Assembly (NCBI GenBank): GCA_964486845.1
Contig: CAZAQY010000006.1
Location: 20,420-84,419 of the forward strand
Source: Anammoximicrobium sp964486845
Lineage (GTDB): Bacteria > Planctomycetota > Planctomycetia > Pirellulales > Pirellulaceae
DNA: 64,000 nucleotides
Reading direction: 5' to 3'
This document shows, one piece after another, positions 45,289 through 55,398 of this stretch (position 1 is its first letter; each line of letters starts with the position of its first letter). Made by a program: the position numbers and the translations under genes. The notes below the pieces were generated by a model. It was not told where the DNA came from and did not search any database. It saw only the letters and a list, made by a program, of their open reading frames with translations.

Positions 45289-48200
45289 ATGTCCACGATG
45301 CATCGCCGTCCCAGTACCCGATCCGCGTCCCGGTATGACCGCAAGTCCCGACGGAGATCTCCGTTACACGCCGTCCGCCCACCGTCATTCACTCGGCGAC
45401 TCGGTCTGGAACAGCTCGAAGAGCGGCGTCTGTTGAACGCGGATTCTGTGGCGCCTTTGTACGTCGCCATGGCGGACCCTTCCGCCAGCCCCACGAACCC
45501 CGGCTTGCTGATGCTGGTCGACGTCGATACGGGGCAGGTGGCTCCGTGGCACGCGCCGTTTTCTGACCTCCAGCAGCCGCAGCAAGGCTGGGATCTCGAA
45601 CCCACCGAAGGCTACAGCGGCCTGGCGTTCGCTGCGGACGGCAGCCTGTACGGCGCTTCGACGGCCGGAACCGGCTCCGCAAGTCGATTGGTACGCATCG
45701 ACCCGCGCACGGGACAGCCGTTCGCGGCCCCGCGGTCGATCACTTTCGACGGCCAGCCGATCCGGGTGGGCGACTTGGCGATCCAACCGGGGACCGTCTC
45801 GCCGCTGTACGGTCTGGGCGCCAGTGATGGCGGAGGCGGCGTCCCCGGCCGATTGTATGTCATCGACCCGAACACCGGGCAGGCGACACCCGATCCCGAC
45901 GCTCCGCTGTGGTTGACGGAACACGGGATCGCAGATGGTCTGGCCGTCGGTGCGGATGGCATGTTGTACGCCACGGGCATGGACCAACTCGACAATCGCG
46001 CCAAACTCTACGTCCGGCGAGCGGATGGCACCGAGCATGTCGTCCAGCTTTCGGAGCGCATCGTCGGGCTCGACTTGTTCACCTCTGCTCCTGCCACTGG
46101 CACGCTCGTCGGGTCCACATCCGGTGGGGCGCTGGTCACGATCAACTCAGACACCGGACAGTTGACCGAGGTTGTAACCGATTCTCCGTTGCGAGGCGTC
46201 GCGGGTGACGTGGCCTTCCAGCCGCGGTTCCAGGCCGGGACGCTCGACGTTTTCTATCAGGAGCATTTCGAGACGGGGGACGGCGGATACATCGCAGACA
46301 ACACCGGGCGACGGTCGCCGGGCATGTGGCATTTTTCCGTCGGTCGCAGCAACGATGGACTCATCAATCACACCCCGATTCACAACTGGTATTACGGCGC
46401 TTTTGAAAGTTCCACCGGTGGCGGGCACTATTTCAATGACCTTGACCACCGAGGTGTGCTCCTTTCGCCCTGGATTCCGATCCCCACCTGCAGCGAGACG
46501 ACGGCGAGTTTCAGTTACTTGCTCGGCACGCGTGAATCTGTCGACGTCGATTGGGTAGAGGTCCAGATCGATGACGGCACGTCGATCACTACGGCCTTAA
46601 GCCGCCGGGACGGCACGCTTCCGGAAACCGGCAACTGCTGGCTGACTGCCACGGTCGACCTGACCCAATACGCTGGAAAGGAAATCCAGCTCAGGTTTGT
46701 CTTCGACACCGGCCCCGGCCCACCGATCGACCCCGAAGGCTGGTACGTGGACGACATCGTGGTGGCCGCCGTCCGCTATTCCGTCTGCGGCTACAAGTGG
46801 CACGACGAGAACCACGATGGCGTCTGGGACGCCGGCGAGCCGGGTCTGAACGGTTGGACGATCTACGCGGATTTGGACCGCGACGGCCAGTACGATGCGG
46901 GGACGGGCCCGTCGGACCCCGGCGAGCCGGCCTTCGTGACCGCCAACGACGGCTGGCACGACGGGGCGTTCTGGTTGAATCTGCCCCCCGGCGACTACAT
47001 TCTCCGTGAAGTGCTACCCGAGGGGTGGAAGCAGAGATATCCGGGCGCACCAGATTTCGGACATCTCGTGACCGTGGTTTCCGGCGGACCCGTGGTGGGA
47101 GACTGGGAGCAGTCCGAGCCGCCAAACTTCGGCAACTTCCAGCCGGACATCTCCGGCTACAAGTGGCACGACGAGGATCACGATCGCGTATGGGACACCG
47201 ACGAGACGGGGGCGAATGGATGCACGATCTACCTGGATCTGGACAGCGACAGCGAACGAGACATCGGTGAACCGTTCTTCGTGACAACGTACGATGGAAC
47301 GCATGACGGCGCGTTTTGGTTCACGGACTTGGCACCGGGCACTTACACCATACGTGAAGAGCTTCAGGATGGCTGGAAACAGAGTTTTCCCGGCAAGCCC
47401 GGCTTTGAACACACCGTCACGATCGATCCCCCCCAGGGCCAGCGAGCGGTCGGTCGCTGGGCCGTGACCGAACCGCCGAACTTTGGAAACTTCCAGCCGG
47501 ACATCAGCGGTTACAAGTGGCACGACCTAAATCACGACGGCGTGTGGGGCGCGGGCGAGCCGGGCCTGAACGGCTGGACGATCTACCTGGATCTGAACGA
47601 CGATAACCGGCTCAGTCCCGGNNNNNNNNNNNNNNNNNNNNNNNNNNNNNNNNNNNNNNNNNNNNNNNNNNNNNNNNNNNNNNNNNNNNNNNNNNNNNNN
47701 NNNNNNNNNNNNNNNNNNNNNCAGCCGGACATCAGCGGCTACAAGTGGCACGACCTGAATCACGACGGCGTGTGGGACGCGGGCGAGCCGGGTTTGAACG
47801 GCTGGACGATCTACCTGGATCTGAACGACGATAACCGGCTCAGTCCCGGCGAACCGTCGTTTGCGACGCGTTACGACGGCGAGCACGATGGGGCGTTCTG
47901 GTTCACGGATTTGCCGGCCGGCACCTACACGGTGCGGGAAGTGTTGCCGGACTGCTGGAAGCAGAGTTACCCCGACGAACTGGATCCGATCAAGCCGTCG
48001 TGGGAACACGTGGTCACGATCGATCCGCCGGCCGGCCAACGGTCCGTGGGCCGTTGGGGCGTGGCTGAGGAACCGAACTTTGGCAACTACCGGCCGGTAA
48101 CGGATTTGGGAATCGATAAACGGGATGACGACTCGAATGCGGTCGCAGGGACGGAATTCACGTACACCTTGGAGGTTACGAATTACGGCCCGTCGGATTC

Positions 48201-51200
48201 GACCGGCGCCACAATCACCGATACGCTGCCGCGCGGCTGGAAGTTAACGCCTTCTTACAATCCTACGTGCAACGGCGATGCGAAGGATCCGCAGACTGTG
48301 ACCTGCGCGATCGGTCCGCTCAAAGCGGGAGAAAAGGTCATCGTCGGACTCACGGTCGACGTGCCGGCCGGCGCGCTACCTGGTAAGGTGGTCAATTGTG
48401 CCGAAATCAGGGCGAACGAAACCGATCCGAACAGCCTGAACGATCGAGACTGCGAACCGACCGATGTCATCCGGCAGACAGACCTGGCGATCGACAAACG
48501 AGATGACGGCTCGAATGCCGTGGCGGGCAAGAACTACACGTATACGCTGCAGGTAGCGAACCTGGGTCCGTCGGATTCGAGCGGGGCGACGGTTACCGAC
48601 CTGCTCCCGGAGGGCTGGATGTTTGTTTCGTCGTCCAACCCGAGCTGTGTCGGCGACGCGAACAATCCACAGACGGTGACCTGCACGCTGGGGCCGCTGC
48701 TGGTCGGTTCGACGGCCGGCTTTACGCTTACGGCCGCCGTTCCGGCCGACGCTTCGCCGGGAACGGTCACGAATGAAGCTGAGGTGATCCCGCACGAACC
48801 TGATCCAAACCCCGGCAATAATCGGGACTGGGAGCCGACCACCGTCGACGGGGGAGGGCTCATTTGCGGTTACCAGTGGAACGATCTGGATGGCGATGGT
48901 TTGTGGGATGCGGGCGAGCCGGGCCTGAACGGGTGGATCGTTTACGTCGATACGGACAATGACGACCAGTTTGATCCCGGCGAAGCGTGGGACCGCACGC
49001 ACCATGACGGGACTTACGACGGCTACTATTCAATCCTCGTCGATCCGGGGACGCACGCCATTCGTGTGGTTCTCCCACCGGGCTGGGTGCAAACGTATCC
49101 TCAGCAACCTGACGAGCATCTCGTGACCGTCGTTGCGAATGAAGTCAAGGAGGGCGGGTACGGTGAGGCCGAACTGCCGAACTTCGGCAGCACCGCCTTA
49201 GTGTCCATCCACGGCTACGCGTTCGACGATCTTGACGGAGACGGCACGCATGATGCGGGCGAACCGGGACTGGCCGGCGTGACGATTACCCTGGTGGGCG
49301 ACGTGGACGGCGACGGCATTCCGGACACGCTCACCGGCACGACCGACGACCTTGGCGAGTACCGGTTCCAGGGGCTGTATCCCGGCGAGTACACGGTCAC
49401 CGAAACCGTGCCTGCAGGATGGTTTGCTTCGACGTTGACGTCCTGCACCAGGACCCTCACCAGCGGTCAGGAACTGGTGGCGGTGCTCGGTCAAGCGGGA
49501 CTAGCACCTTGGGATCATCGCCAGGAAGTCGGACCTGATCCTTGTTTGGCTTTCGGCAACTACCGCAAGGCGATCCAGGAAGGCATCAAGTACGAAGACG
49601 CAAACGGCAACGGTACATACGACCCCGGCACCGACAACGTGCTGGAGGACTGGACGATTTACGCCTACGCGGACACCGGAACCGTGCCGGGAAAACTCGA
49701 TCTGGGGGACACGTGGAAGGATCAACAGCTGACCGGAGCAGACGGGAAGTACCGCTTCGAGTTGGAGCCTGGCGCGTACATCATCGTGGAGGAGGCACGG
49801 AATGCCTGGTTCCAGTCGCAACCCATCGCGGACGTGGACGGCGGCACAAACGGCCACGGAGAGAATGGATATGCCGTCGTACTCCAGTCGGGCGATCAGG
49901 ACGCGGGCAACGATTTCGGGAACTACCGGAACGCCCGGATTGGCGGCAGCAAGTGGCACGATCTGAACGCCAACAGCACCTGGGACGAAGGGGAGCCGCC
50001 GTTGCCGGGATGGAGTATTTGCATCGGCAACATCTGCCAGACCACCGATGCGAACGGCCAATACGCGTTCGACCTGCCGCCCGGCACCTACACCGTGCGC
50101 GAGGAACACCAGTCCGATTGGTACCAGAGTTACCCAGCCGAGCTTGACCCGGTGTACGTCGTAACGGTGGAGTCCGGGCAACAAGAATTGGACAACCACT
50201 TCGGCAACTGGACTTGGGCCAGTGCGAGCGGAGTCAAGTTCGAGGACTTGGTTCCTTACGGCGATCCACGGCAACCGGGCGAGCCTGGGTTGCCGCGTTG
50301 GACGATCTACATCGACTACAACGACAACGGAGTCCTGGACGCGGGCGAACCGGCGGCGGAGACCGGGGCGGACGGCACGTACAGCATTGCCAAGATCCGA
50401 CCAGGAACCTACTGGGTCCGCGAGGTGGCCCAGAACGGCTGGACGAATACGTATCCCCCGTCAGGCAATTACCTGCGGACGTTCCTGTCTGGGGGCAGCG
50501 AAACGGGCCTGGATTTCGGCAACTACGGGATCAGTCCGATGCGGACGCGTATCACGGTGATCAAGGACGCGGTTCCGAACGCCCTGCAAGAGTTCTGCTT
50601 TACGCTCGGCGGAGGCGGCCTGACCAACCCGGTCCGGTTCTGCCTGGTCGACGACGGCGTAACTCCAGCGACAAGGGAGCGAGTGTTCGGCGATCTGCCG
50701 CCGGGCACGTACGTGCTGACCGAACAAGCCGTTCCCGGCTGGGACTTGGCGAGCCTCGTGATCGTGGACCCGGATCATGGCAGCAGCGTAGCCGGCGGCA
50801 CGGCCACGATCGATCTCGACGAGGGCGAACAGATCGCAGTCGTCTTTGTGAATACGAGGACCCCAGAACAGGTCGACTGGGGCGATGCCCCGGACTCTTA
50901 CCGGACCACCGCAGCCAACGACGGCGCCCGGCACCGGATCGTACCCGGATTTCACCTTGGCGCCGAAGAAACGGACGCCGAACCGGACGGGCAACCGACA
51001 CCCGGCGCGGATGGGGATGACCAGCACGGCCTTGACGACGAGCAAGGAGTCGAGTGGTTGACGCGGATCGTCCCGGGCGAGGAAGCGTGGGTCCGAGTGT
51101 CGGTCACCGATATCTCCGGCCAGGGCAGCGTACTGGATGCTTGGTTTGACTTCGACCGGAACGGCAACTGGGACGATCCGGGTGAGAAGATCATTCCCGG

Positions 51201-54200
51201 CAAGCCGGTCATTCCCGGCCAGAATGAGTTCCATTTCACCGTTCCGGCTGACGCGAAACTTGGCCCGAGCTATGCCCGCTTTCGGCTCAGTCGCGAGGGC
51301 GTCGATTCGTATTGGGGATCGGCTCCGGATGGGGAAGTGGAGGACTACGCGAGCCTGATTGAACCCCCGGCGTCTTTGGTGCAGTTTATCACGCCCATGA
51401 GCGTGTACCGGCTCGACGGCCCCTTTGTCAGGCCACCCGATTTCCAGGTCGCGATTTCCGGCTTCGTTTGGTACGACCAGGACGGCGATGGCACCTGGGA
51501 CAACGACGAAGAGGGACTGGACGGGGTGGTCATGGAGTTGGTCGAACTACCCACGGGGATTGTCCTTGACCGGCAAGTCACTCGGCCGGAAGACCTGAAC
51601 GGCGATGGCGTGATCGACCCCTTGCGAGAACAAGGCCAATTCTGGTTTAGGTACTGGTTCCCCACCACGGGCTGGAACGGCAGTCCCGCAACCACGTGCC
51701 TGATCCGGCAGGTCTTGCCGAGCGGGGTGCTGCCACCGAGTTTCCCTGGAGGAGGCCACAATCCGCCGTATGAGTACTTACTGACGCTGGACGGAGACAA
51801 TCTCTCGTATCACGGTCACGCCTTGGCGACCGCGACACCCAACTTTGGCAATCCCGACGATTTCGTCAACAATCCACCTGCCGAAACCACCACCATCAAG
51901 GGCTACAAGTGGCACGACTTGAACCAAAACGGTGAGTGGGATGAGGGCGAACCGGGGCGTGCCGGGTGGCGATTTTTCATCGACCTGAACCGAAACGGCG
52001 TGCCGGAACAGGGGGAGCCTCTGGCAATTACGGGAGACAACGGAGGCTATGTGTTCGCCGGTCTTCCGGCGCTGGACGATAGTGGAACTCCTATCGAGTA
52101 CATGATCCGTGAAGATACAAGGTTCTTATCCGATGGGACTTTCCAAGTCCAGCGGTTTCCGGCGGCAGGTGAATACGTCGTCCAGGCCCAACCTGGTCAA
52201 GTGATCGAAGGCCGTTTGGGTTTCACCGAGCCGTTGAATTTCGGCGGCTTTGACTACTCGCCTTTGGTCCGTCCCGCGGACGACGAGTACGGCCACATGC
52301 GGGCCGATGCAACGCTTCGCTCGACTCTCGAAACGGCTTTCAGACCGTGGCAGTCTTTTCGCGTGACGAACACCACGGAAGCGGCGTTCACGATCACCGA
52401 GGTCGATACCAGCGGCATCCGCTCACCGGGCGACAAGCTGGTGACCGTCAGGCCCTCGCTGCCCGTGACCGTTCCCAGCAACGAGAGCGTCGAATTCTTC
52501 GCCTTCTACGATCCGGCTGTCCGCGTCGATAACGGGAGCCGAGTCGTTCGGCAGTTCCCGGATTGGATGGCGCAGACACTCAAGAGCGAATTCGGCGGCA
52601 CGTGGCAAATTGGCGACACGGTCACCATCACGGTCGAGGCGGTGTCGTTCGACTATACGGTTCAGAGTCCGGCGATTTCGACGTTTCTCGCCGATCTGGC
52701 CGCTCAGCTCAACGCCTCCTGCAAGCTCCCGGAAATCAACTGGGGGCATGACGGGACGAGTTTGACCGCCACCGGCCCCTACAAATATGACCCTGGTCGT
52801 CCCGGCGCCAATCCGTGTGGCTACGTCCCCAATCATGGCGCGCCTTTCAGCTTCTCCGTGAGGGCCGACAGCGACGCGGGGATCGTAGCGCATCGTCCCT
52901 CTGGCGAGGCGTTGGAAAGCCCGTTCGGCGGGACGTGGCAAGCAGGCGACATCATCACCGTGGTGACGAGCGGCAAGTCGGTGAGCTATACGACGCAAAG
53001 CGAATCCCTTCCGGAGATCCTGATCGGACTTGTGCGAGCACTCCGCGAGTCGCCGGAACCAGTGTTTCAGGCGATTGACTGGGCTCAAGACGGTGCCCGT
53101 CTGATCGCTACGGCGAAAACACCCGGCACGATGTTCACGTTTGCCATCGCAACGGACAGCGTGGCAGGGGCCGTCACGGATCCGCCGACCAGTGAGACGA
53201 GAGCGGCCCACGCGTTCGCGCTGGACGATCACCTGGAAATGGTCACGGACGCCGGACTCCGCTTCCGCGTGGACCTGGTGGGCGGATCCACCTACGACAG
53301 CGACATTTTCTATGATGGGTACGTCGATTTCTCGGATTACTACGGACGACTGGACGACATCCTCACCGTCCGCTGGCCAACCGTCGCCACGACCGTCCAG
53401 GAAGTCCGCATCGCGGGAACGAACCTGAGCGGAACCTTCACACTCACCTTCGCCGGGCAGACCACCGCCCCGATACCCTGGAATGCCCCCAACTATGTGT
53501 TGGACAGCGTGCTGGAAACTCTGCCTAACGTGACGGACGTCGAAGTGCGCGATCCGTTCTTCGGCAACAGTGACAGCGATTGGGAGATCATCTTCGTCAA
53601 CCCGGCTGGGACGGGCCTGCCGCTGATGCTGATTGATGCGTCGGGGATCAGTGGAACGATCGAGATTGCAGAGGTCAAGGCAGTCGATTCTCGCTTTGAT
53701 CCCACATCGGACATCAATGCCCGCTGTACGAACGATGCTAAAGGACTCACGACGCTGTGCTCGTGGGCGATCACGGGGACTCCGCCACGGGAGATTGGTC
53801 TCGGCGATTTCGGTCCTCTGAACGTCGAATGGCTCCGTGGACGAGCCCCGTTCCTCGATTTAGACGCCGACAACAGCTCGACAGAACGCGGCGTGGACTA
53901 CGCCACGACGTACGCGGGTGACGAAGTGGCGATTGCGGACTCGGACGCCTCCTTTGCCAACAGCGCAGGACTGTTGCTCAGCTCGCTCAGGATCACGATT
54001 ACCAATCCTCTGGACGGAGCCGACGAGCGGTTCGAGTGGCAAGATAAGTCGGGCGGCAATCTCGAAGACACCTGCACGGCAAAGGGGGTCTTGTGTCTCA
54101 AGCCACGCGCAGGGCAGGTGGTCACTGTCGGGGACTTTCTCCGCACGCTCAAGACCGTAACGTATACGAATGACAGTCTCACACCATCTCCGGGGACGCG

Positions 54201-55038
54201 GATCATCGAGGTGGTTGCCACGGGCGCCAGTAAGGATTTCACGGTCATCGGGGAACCGTCGGAACGAGTTGGCAACGTCGCGTTGAGCCGCATTGTGGTG
54301 CTGCCGCCCACGATTGCGGGCTCACCCGTCAGTGCGATTCTTGGACACGAAAAGCTGCCTGACACGATCGAGCCCACGGACATGCCATTAGCGGAGGCCG
54401 AAGCGGATCCGTTGTCGCTTGGTGCAGCGTTCAATTCCCCCAACGCGTGGCACAACTCTACGAATCCGTACGACGTGAACGGAAGCGGCGACGTGACGCC
54501 GCTGGACGCACTGATCATCGTCAACTATCTGAACGAACACCCCGGCGCCCCCTTGCTGCCCAATGCAGTTGCCGTTGTGCCGCCTTTCTACGATGTGTCG
54601 GGCGACAACTTGTGTACTCCTCAGGATGCTCTGTTGGTGATCAATTGGCTAAAACACCAGCGGGAAGGATCGCCCGAAGGTGAAAGCGACACGCCCAGCC
54701 TGCGAACGGACGCCGAGGCAACGACGGAAAAGGCAGACGCGTCCCGCTCTGGCACCTTGCCCGCAAGAATCGTCGGGCTCAGCGAACCAGATGACGCCAC
54801 GGCGAACGTTCAGCTGTCGAGCGATGGAGCAACTCGGCAATTGGCCGGTCCAGAGCAACCGTTCCAGCGGAGGACCGCTGGCGGGGAACGTGGCAAGACG
54901 TTGGATGCGACGACCGCTGGCGCCGTTTGGGACGATGCTTTCGTCGCGGAGCTAAGATGCCCGGTGGAGTGTTTGCAGTCAATTCTTCTCACTTTGGCCG
55001 AAGACGTCGGGGCGGCCGGTGCAGCCAGGAGCGGATAG
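45289..55038 (+). CDS. Giant LEPRxLL surface protein: SdrD-B repeats, two DUF11, GEVED, dockerin; interrupted by scaffold gap
   Basis: About 3250 residues as assembled. LGLEQLEERRLLN (39-50) is the export motif. Next come a beta-propeller-like region, a jelly-roll-like segment, and roughly eleven SdrD-B/Cna-B-like units with the core GYKWHDxNHDGVWDAGEPGLNGW. Two DUF11 units (DKRDD.SNAVAG) lie near 48110-48840, a GEVED unit (WGDAPDSY to DGEVEDYASL) near 50880-51350, a duplicated FGGTW module at 52575-53118, and a dockerin type I with two calcium loops (DVNGSGDVTPLDALIIVNYL and DVSGDNLCTPQDALLVINWL) near 54470-54660. The 100-N gap falls inside the repeats, so the length is uncertain. ATG 45298 is an alternative start. 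Confidence 0.88.
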   Translation: MSTMHRRPSTRSASRYDRKSRRRSPLHAVRPPSFTRRLGLEQLEERRLLNADSVAPLYVAMADPSASPTNPGLLMLVDVDTGQVAPWHAPFSDLQQPQQGWDLEPTEGYSGLAFAADGSLYGASTAGTGSASRLVRIDPRTGQPFAAPRSITFDGQPIRVGDLAIQPGTVSPLYGLGASDGGGGVPGRLYVIDPNTGQATPDPDAPLWLTEHGIADGLAVGADGMLYATGMDQLDNRAKLYVRRADGTEHVVQLSERIVGLDLFTSAPATGTLVGSTSGGALVTINSDTGQLTEVVTDSPLRGVAGDVAFQPRFQAGTLDVFYQEHFETGDGGYIADNTGRRSPGMWHFSVGRSNDGLINHTPIHNWYYGAFESSTGGGHYFNDLDHRGVLLSPWIPIPTCSETTASFSYLLGTRESVDVDWVEVQIDDGTSITTALSRRDGTLPETGNCWLTATVDLTQYAGKEIQLRFVFDTGPGPPIDPEGWYVDDIVVAAVRYSVCGYKWHDENHDGVWDAGEPGLNGWTIYADLDRDGQYDAGTGPSDPGEPAFVTANDGWHDGAFWLNLPPGDYILREVLPEGWKQRYPGAPDFGHLVTVVSGGPVVGDWEQSEPPNFGNFQPDISGYKWHDEDHDRVWDTDETGANGCTIYLDLDSDSERDIGEPFFVTTYDGTHDGAFWFTDLAPGTYTIREELQDGWKQSFPGKPGFEHTVTIDPPQGQRAVGRWAVTEPPNFGNFQPDISGYKWHDLNHDGVWGAGEPGLNGWTIYLDLNDDNRLSPXXXXXXXXXXXXXXXXXXXXXXXXXXXXXXXXXXQPDISGYKWHDLNHDGVWDAGEPGLNGWTIYLDLNDDNRLSPGEPSFATRYDGEHDGAFWFTDLPAGTYTVREVLPDCWKQSYPDELDPIKPSWEHVVTIDPPAGQRSVGRWGVAEEPNFGNYRPVTDLGIDKRDDDSNAVAGTEFTYTLEVTNYGPSDSTGATITDTLPRGWKLTPSYNPTCNGDAKDPQTVTCAIGPLKAGEKVIVGLTVDVPAGALPGKVVNCAEIRANETDPNSLNDRDCEPTDVIRQTDLAIDKRDDGSNAVAGKNYTYTLQVANLGPSDSSGATVTDLLPEGWMFVSSSNPSCVGDANNPQTVTCTLGPLLVGSTAGFTLTAAVPADASPGTVTNEAEVIPHEPDPNPGNNRDWEPTTVDGGGLICGYQWNDLDGDGLWDAGEPGLNGWIVYVDTDNDDQFDPGEAWDRTHHDGTYDGYYSILVDPGTHAIRVVLPPGWVQTYPQQPDEHLVTVVANEVKEGGYGEAELPNFGSTALVSIHGYAFDDLDGDGTHDAGEPGLAGVTITLVGDVDGDGIPDTLTGTTDDLGEYRFQGLYPGEYTVTETVPAGWFASTLTSCTRTLTSGQELVAVLGQAGLAPWDHRQEVGPDPCLAFGNYRKAIQEGIKYEDANGNGTYDPGTDNVLEDWTIYAYADTGTVPGKLDLGDTWKDQQLTGADGKYRFELEPGAYIIVEEARNAWFQSQPIADVDGGTNGHGENGYAVVLQSGDQDAGNDFGNYRNARIGGSKWHDLNANSTWDEGEPPLPGWSICIGNICQTTDANGQYAFDLPPGTYTVREEHQSDWYQSYPAELDPVYVVTVESGQQELDNHFGNWTWASASGVKFEDLVPYGDPRQPGEPGLPRWTIYIDYNDNGVLDAGEPAAETGADGTYSIAKIRPGTYWVREVAQNGWTNTYPPSGNYLRTFLSGGSETGLDFGNYGISPMRTRITVIKDAVPNALQEFCFTLGGGGLTNPVRFCLVDDGVTPATRERVFGDLPPGTYVLTEQAVPGWDLASLVIVDPDHGSSVAGGTATIDLDEGEQIAVVFVNTRTPEQVDWGDAPDSYRTTAANDGARHRIVPGFHLGAEETDAEPDGQPTPGADGDDQHGLDDEQGVEWLTRIVPGEEAWVRVSVTDISGQGSVLDAWFDFDRNGNWDDPGEKIIPGKPVIPGQNEFHFTVPADAKLGPSYARFRLSREGVDSYWGSAPDGEVEDYASLIEPPASLVQFITPMSVYRLDGPFVRPPDFQVAISGFVWYDQDGDGTWDNDEEGLDGVVMELVELPTGIVLDRQVTRPEDLNGDGVIDPLREQGQFWFRYWFPTTGWNGSPATTCLIRQVLPSGVLPPSFPGGGHNPPYEYLLTLDGDNLSYHGHALATATPNFGNPDDFVNNPPAETTTIKGYKWHDLNQNGEWDEGEPGRAGWRFFIDLNRNGVPEQGEPLAITGDNGGYVFAGLPALDDSGTPIEYMIREDTRFLSDGTFQVQRFPAAGEYVVQAQPGQVIEGRLGFTEPLNFGGFDYSPLVRPADDEYGHMRADATLRSTLETAFRPWQSFRVTNTTEAAFTITEVDTSGIRSPGDKLVTVRPSLPVTVPSNESVEFFAFYDPAVRVDNGSRVVRQFPDWMAQTLKSEFGGTWQIGDTVTITVEAVSFDYTVQSPAISTFLADLAAQLNASCKLPEINWGHDGTSLTATGPYKYDPGRPGANPCGYVPNHGAPFSFSVRADSDAGIVAHRPSGEALESPFGGTWQAGDIITVVTSGKSVSYTTQSESLPEILIGLVRALRESPEPVFQAIDWAQDGARLIATAKTPGTMFTFAIATDSVAGAVTDPPTSETRAAHAFALDDHLEMVTDAGLRFRVDLVGGSTYDSDIFYDGYVDFSDYYGRLDDILTVRWPTVATTVQEVRIAGTNLSGTFTLTFAGQTTAPIPWNAPNYVLDSVLETLPNVTDVEVRDPFFGNSDSDWEIIFVNPAGTGLPLMLIDASGISGTIEIAEVKAVDSRFDPTSDINARCTNDAKGLTTLCSWAITGTPPREIGLGDFGPLNVEWLRGRAPFLDLDADNSSTERGVDYATTYAGDEVAIADSDASFANSAGLLLSSLRITITNPLDGADERFEWQDKSGGNLEDTCTAKGVLCLKPRAGQVVTVGDFLRTLKTVTYTNDSLTPSPGTRIIEVVATGASKDFTVIGEPSERVGNVALSRIVVLPPTIAGSPVSAILGHEKLPDTIEPTDMPLAEAEADPLSLGAAFNSPNAWHNSTNPYDVNGSGDVTPLDALIIVNYLNEHPGAPLLPNAVAVVPPFYDVSGDNLCTPQDALLVINWLKHQREGSPEGESDTPSLRTDAEATTEKADASRSGTLPARIVGLSEPDDATANVQLSSDGATRQLAGPEQPFQRRTAGGERGKTLDATTAGAVWDDAFVAELRCPVECLQSILLTLAEDVGAAGAARSG
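47622..47721. other. Scaffold gap (100 N)
   Basis: Exactly 100 N interrupt the SdrD-B repeats. The sequence just before (GGCGTGTGGGGCGCGGGCGA to CTCAGTCCCGG) is almost identical to that just after the next repeat start (47766-47848). By comparison with the complete neighbouring unit about 240 nt should separate the two sides, or that plus whole repeats, so 100 is a placeholder length. Confidence 0.95.
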
Positions 55039-55398
55039 GTTCGAGAAACACGGCTCGCATCAGGCATCTTGCTGCTGCGATAGCATCGACTGCACCGTCG
55101 CACGAATTCTCACGAATTCGTTTGTTTCGCTTAACGATCCGCAGCTTCAAGGCTTACGCTGTGGGCCGGGTCGGAGACCCAACCTATTTTGCTCGCGGCC
55201 GCTGGCCGCGTTGGGAGAACTGCCCACGGGCTCAAGGGCTGCGGTTTCGCTGAACGTGTTCTTGAGTGAAATCTTCAAGAAAAGTGGAAATCGGTATGGA
55301 CACCTTGGGGGCTGTTTGCGACATTTCCGCTCCCGCTCGTCTAGGGACCCGCAGCAGTTTGTTCTCATCGTCTGCACCGGAACGACACGGAGGTCGAA
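55039..55398. other. Spacer between two LEPRxLL genes
   Basis: It has no credible gene. CGAATTCTCACGAATTCG at 55103-55120 is the exact reverse complement of 57185-57202 inside the MITE-like element at 57160-57291, so it may be a relic of that repeat family. The downstream gene's RBS (GGAGG) is at about 55389-55393. Confidence 0.55.
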
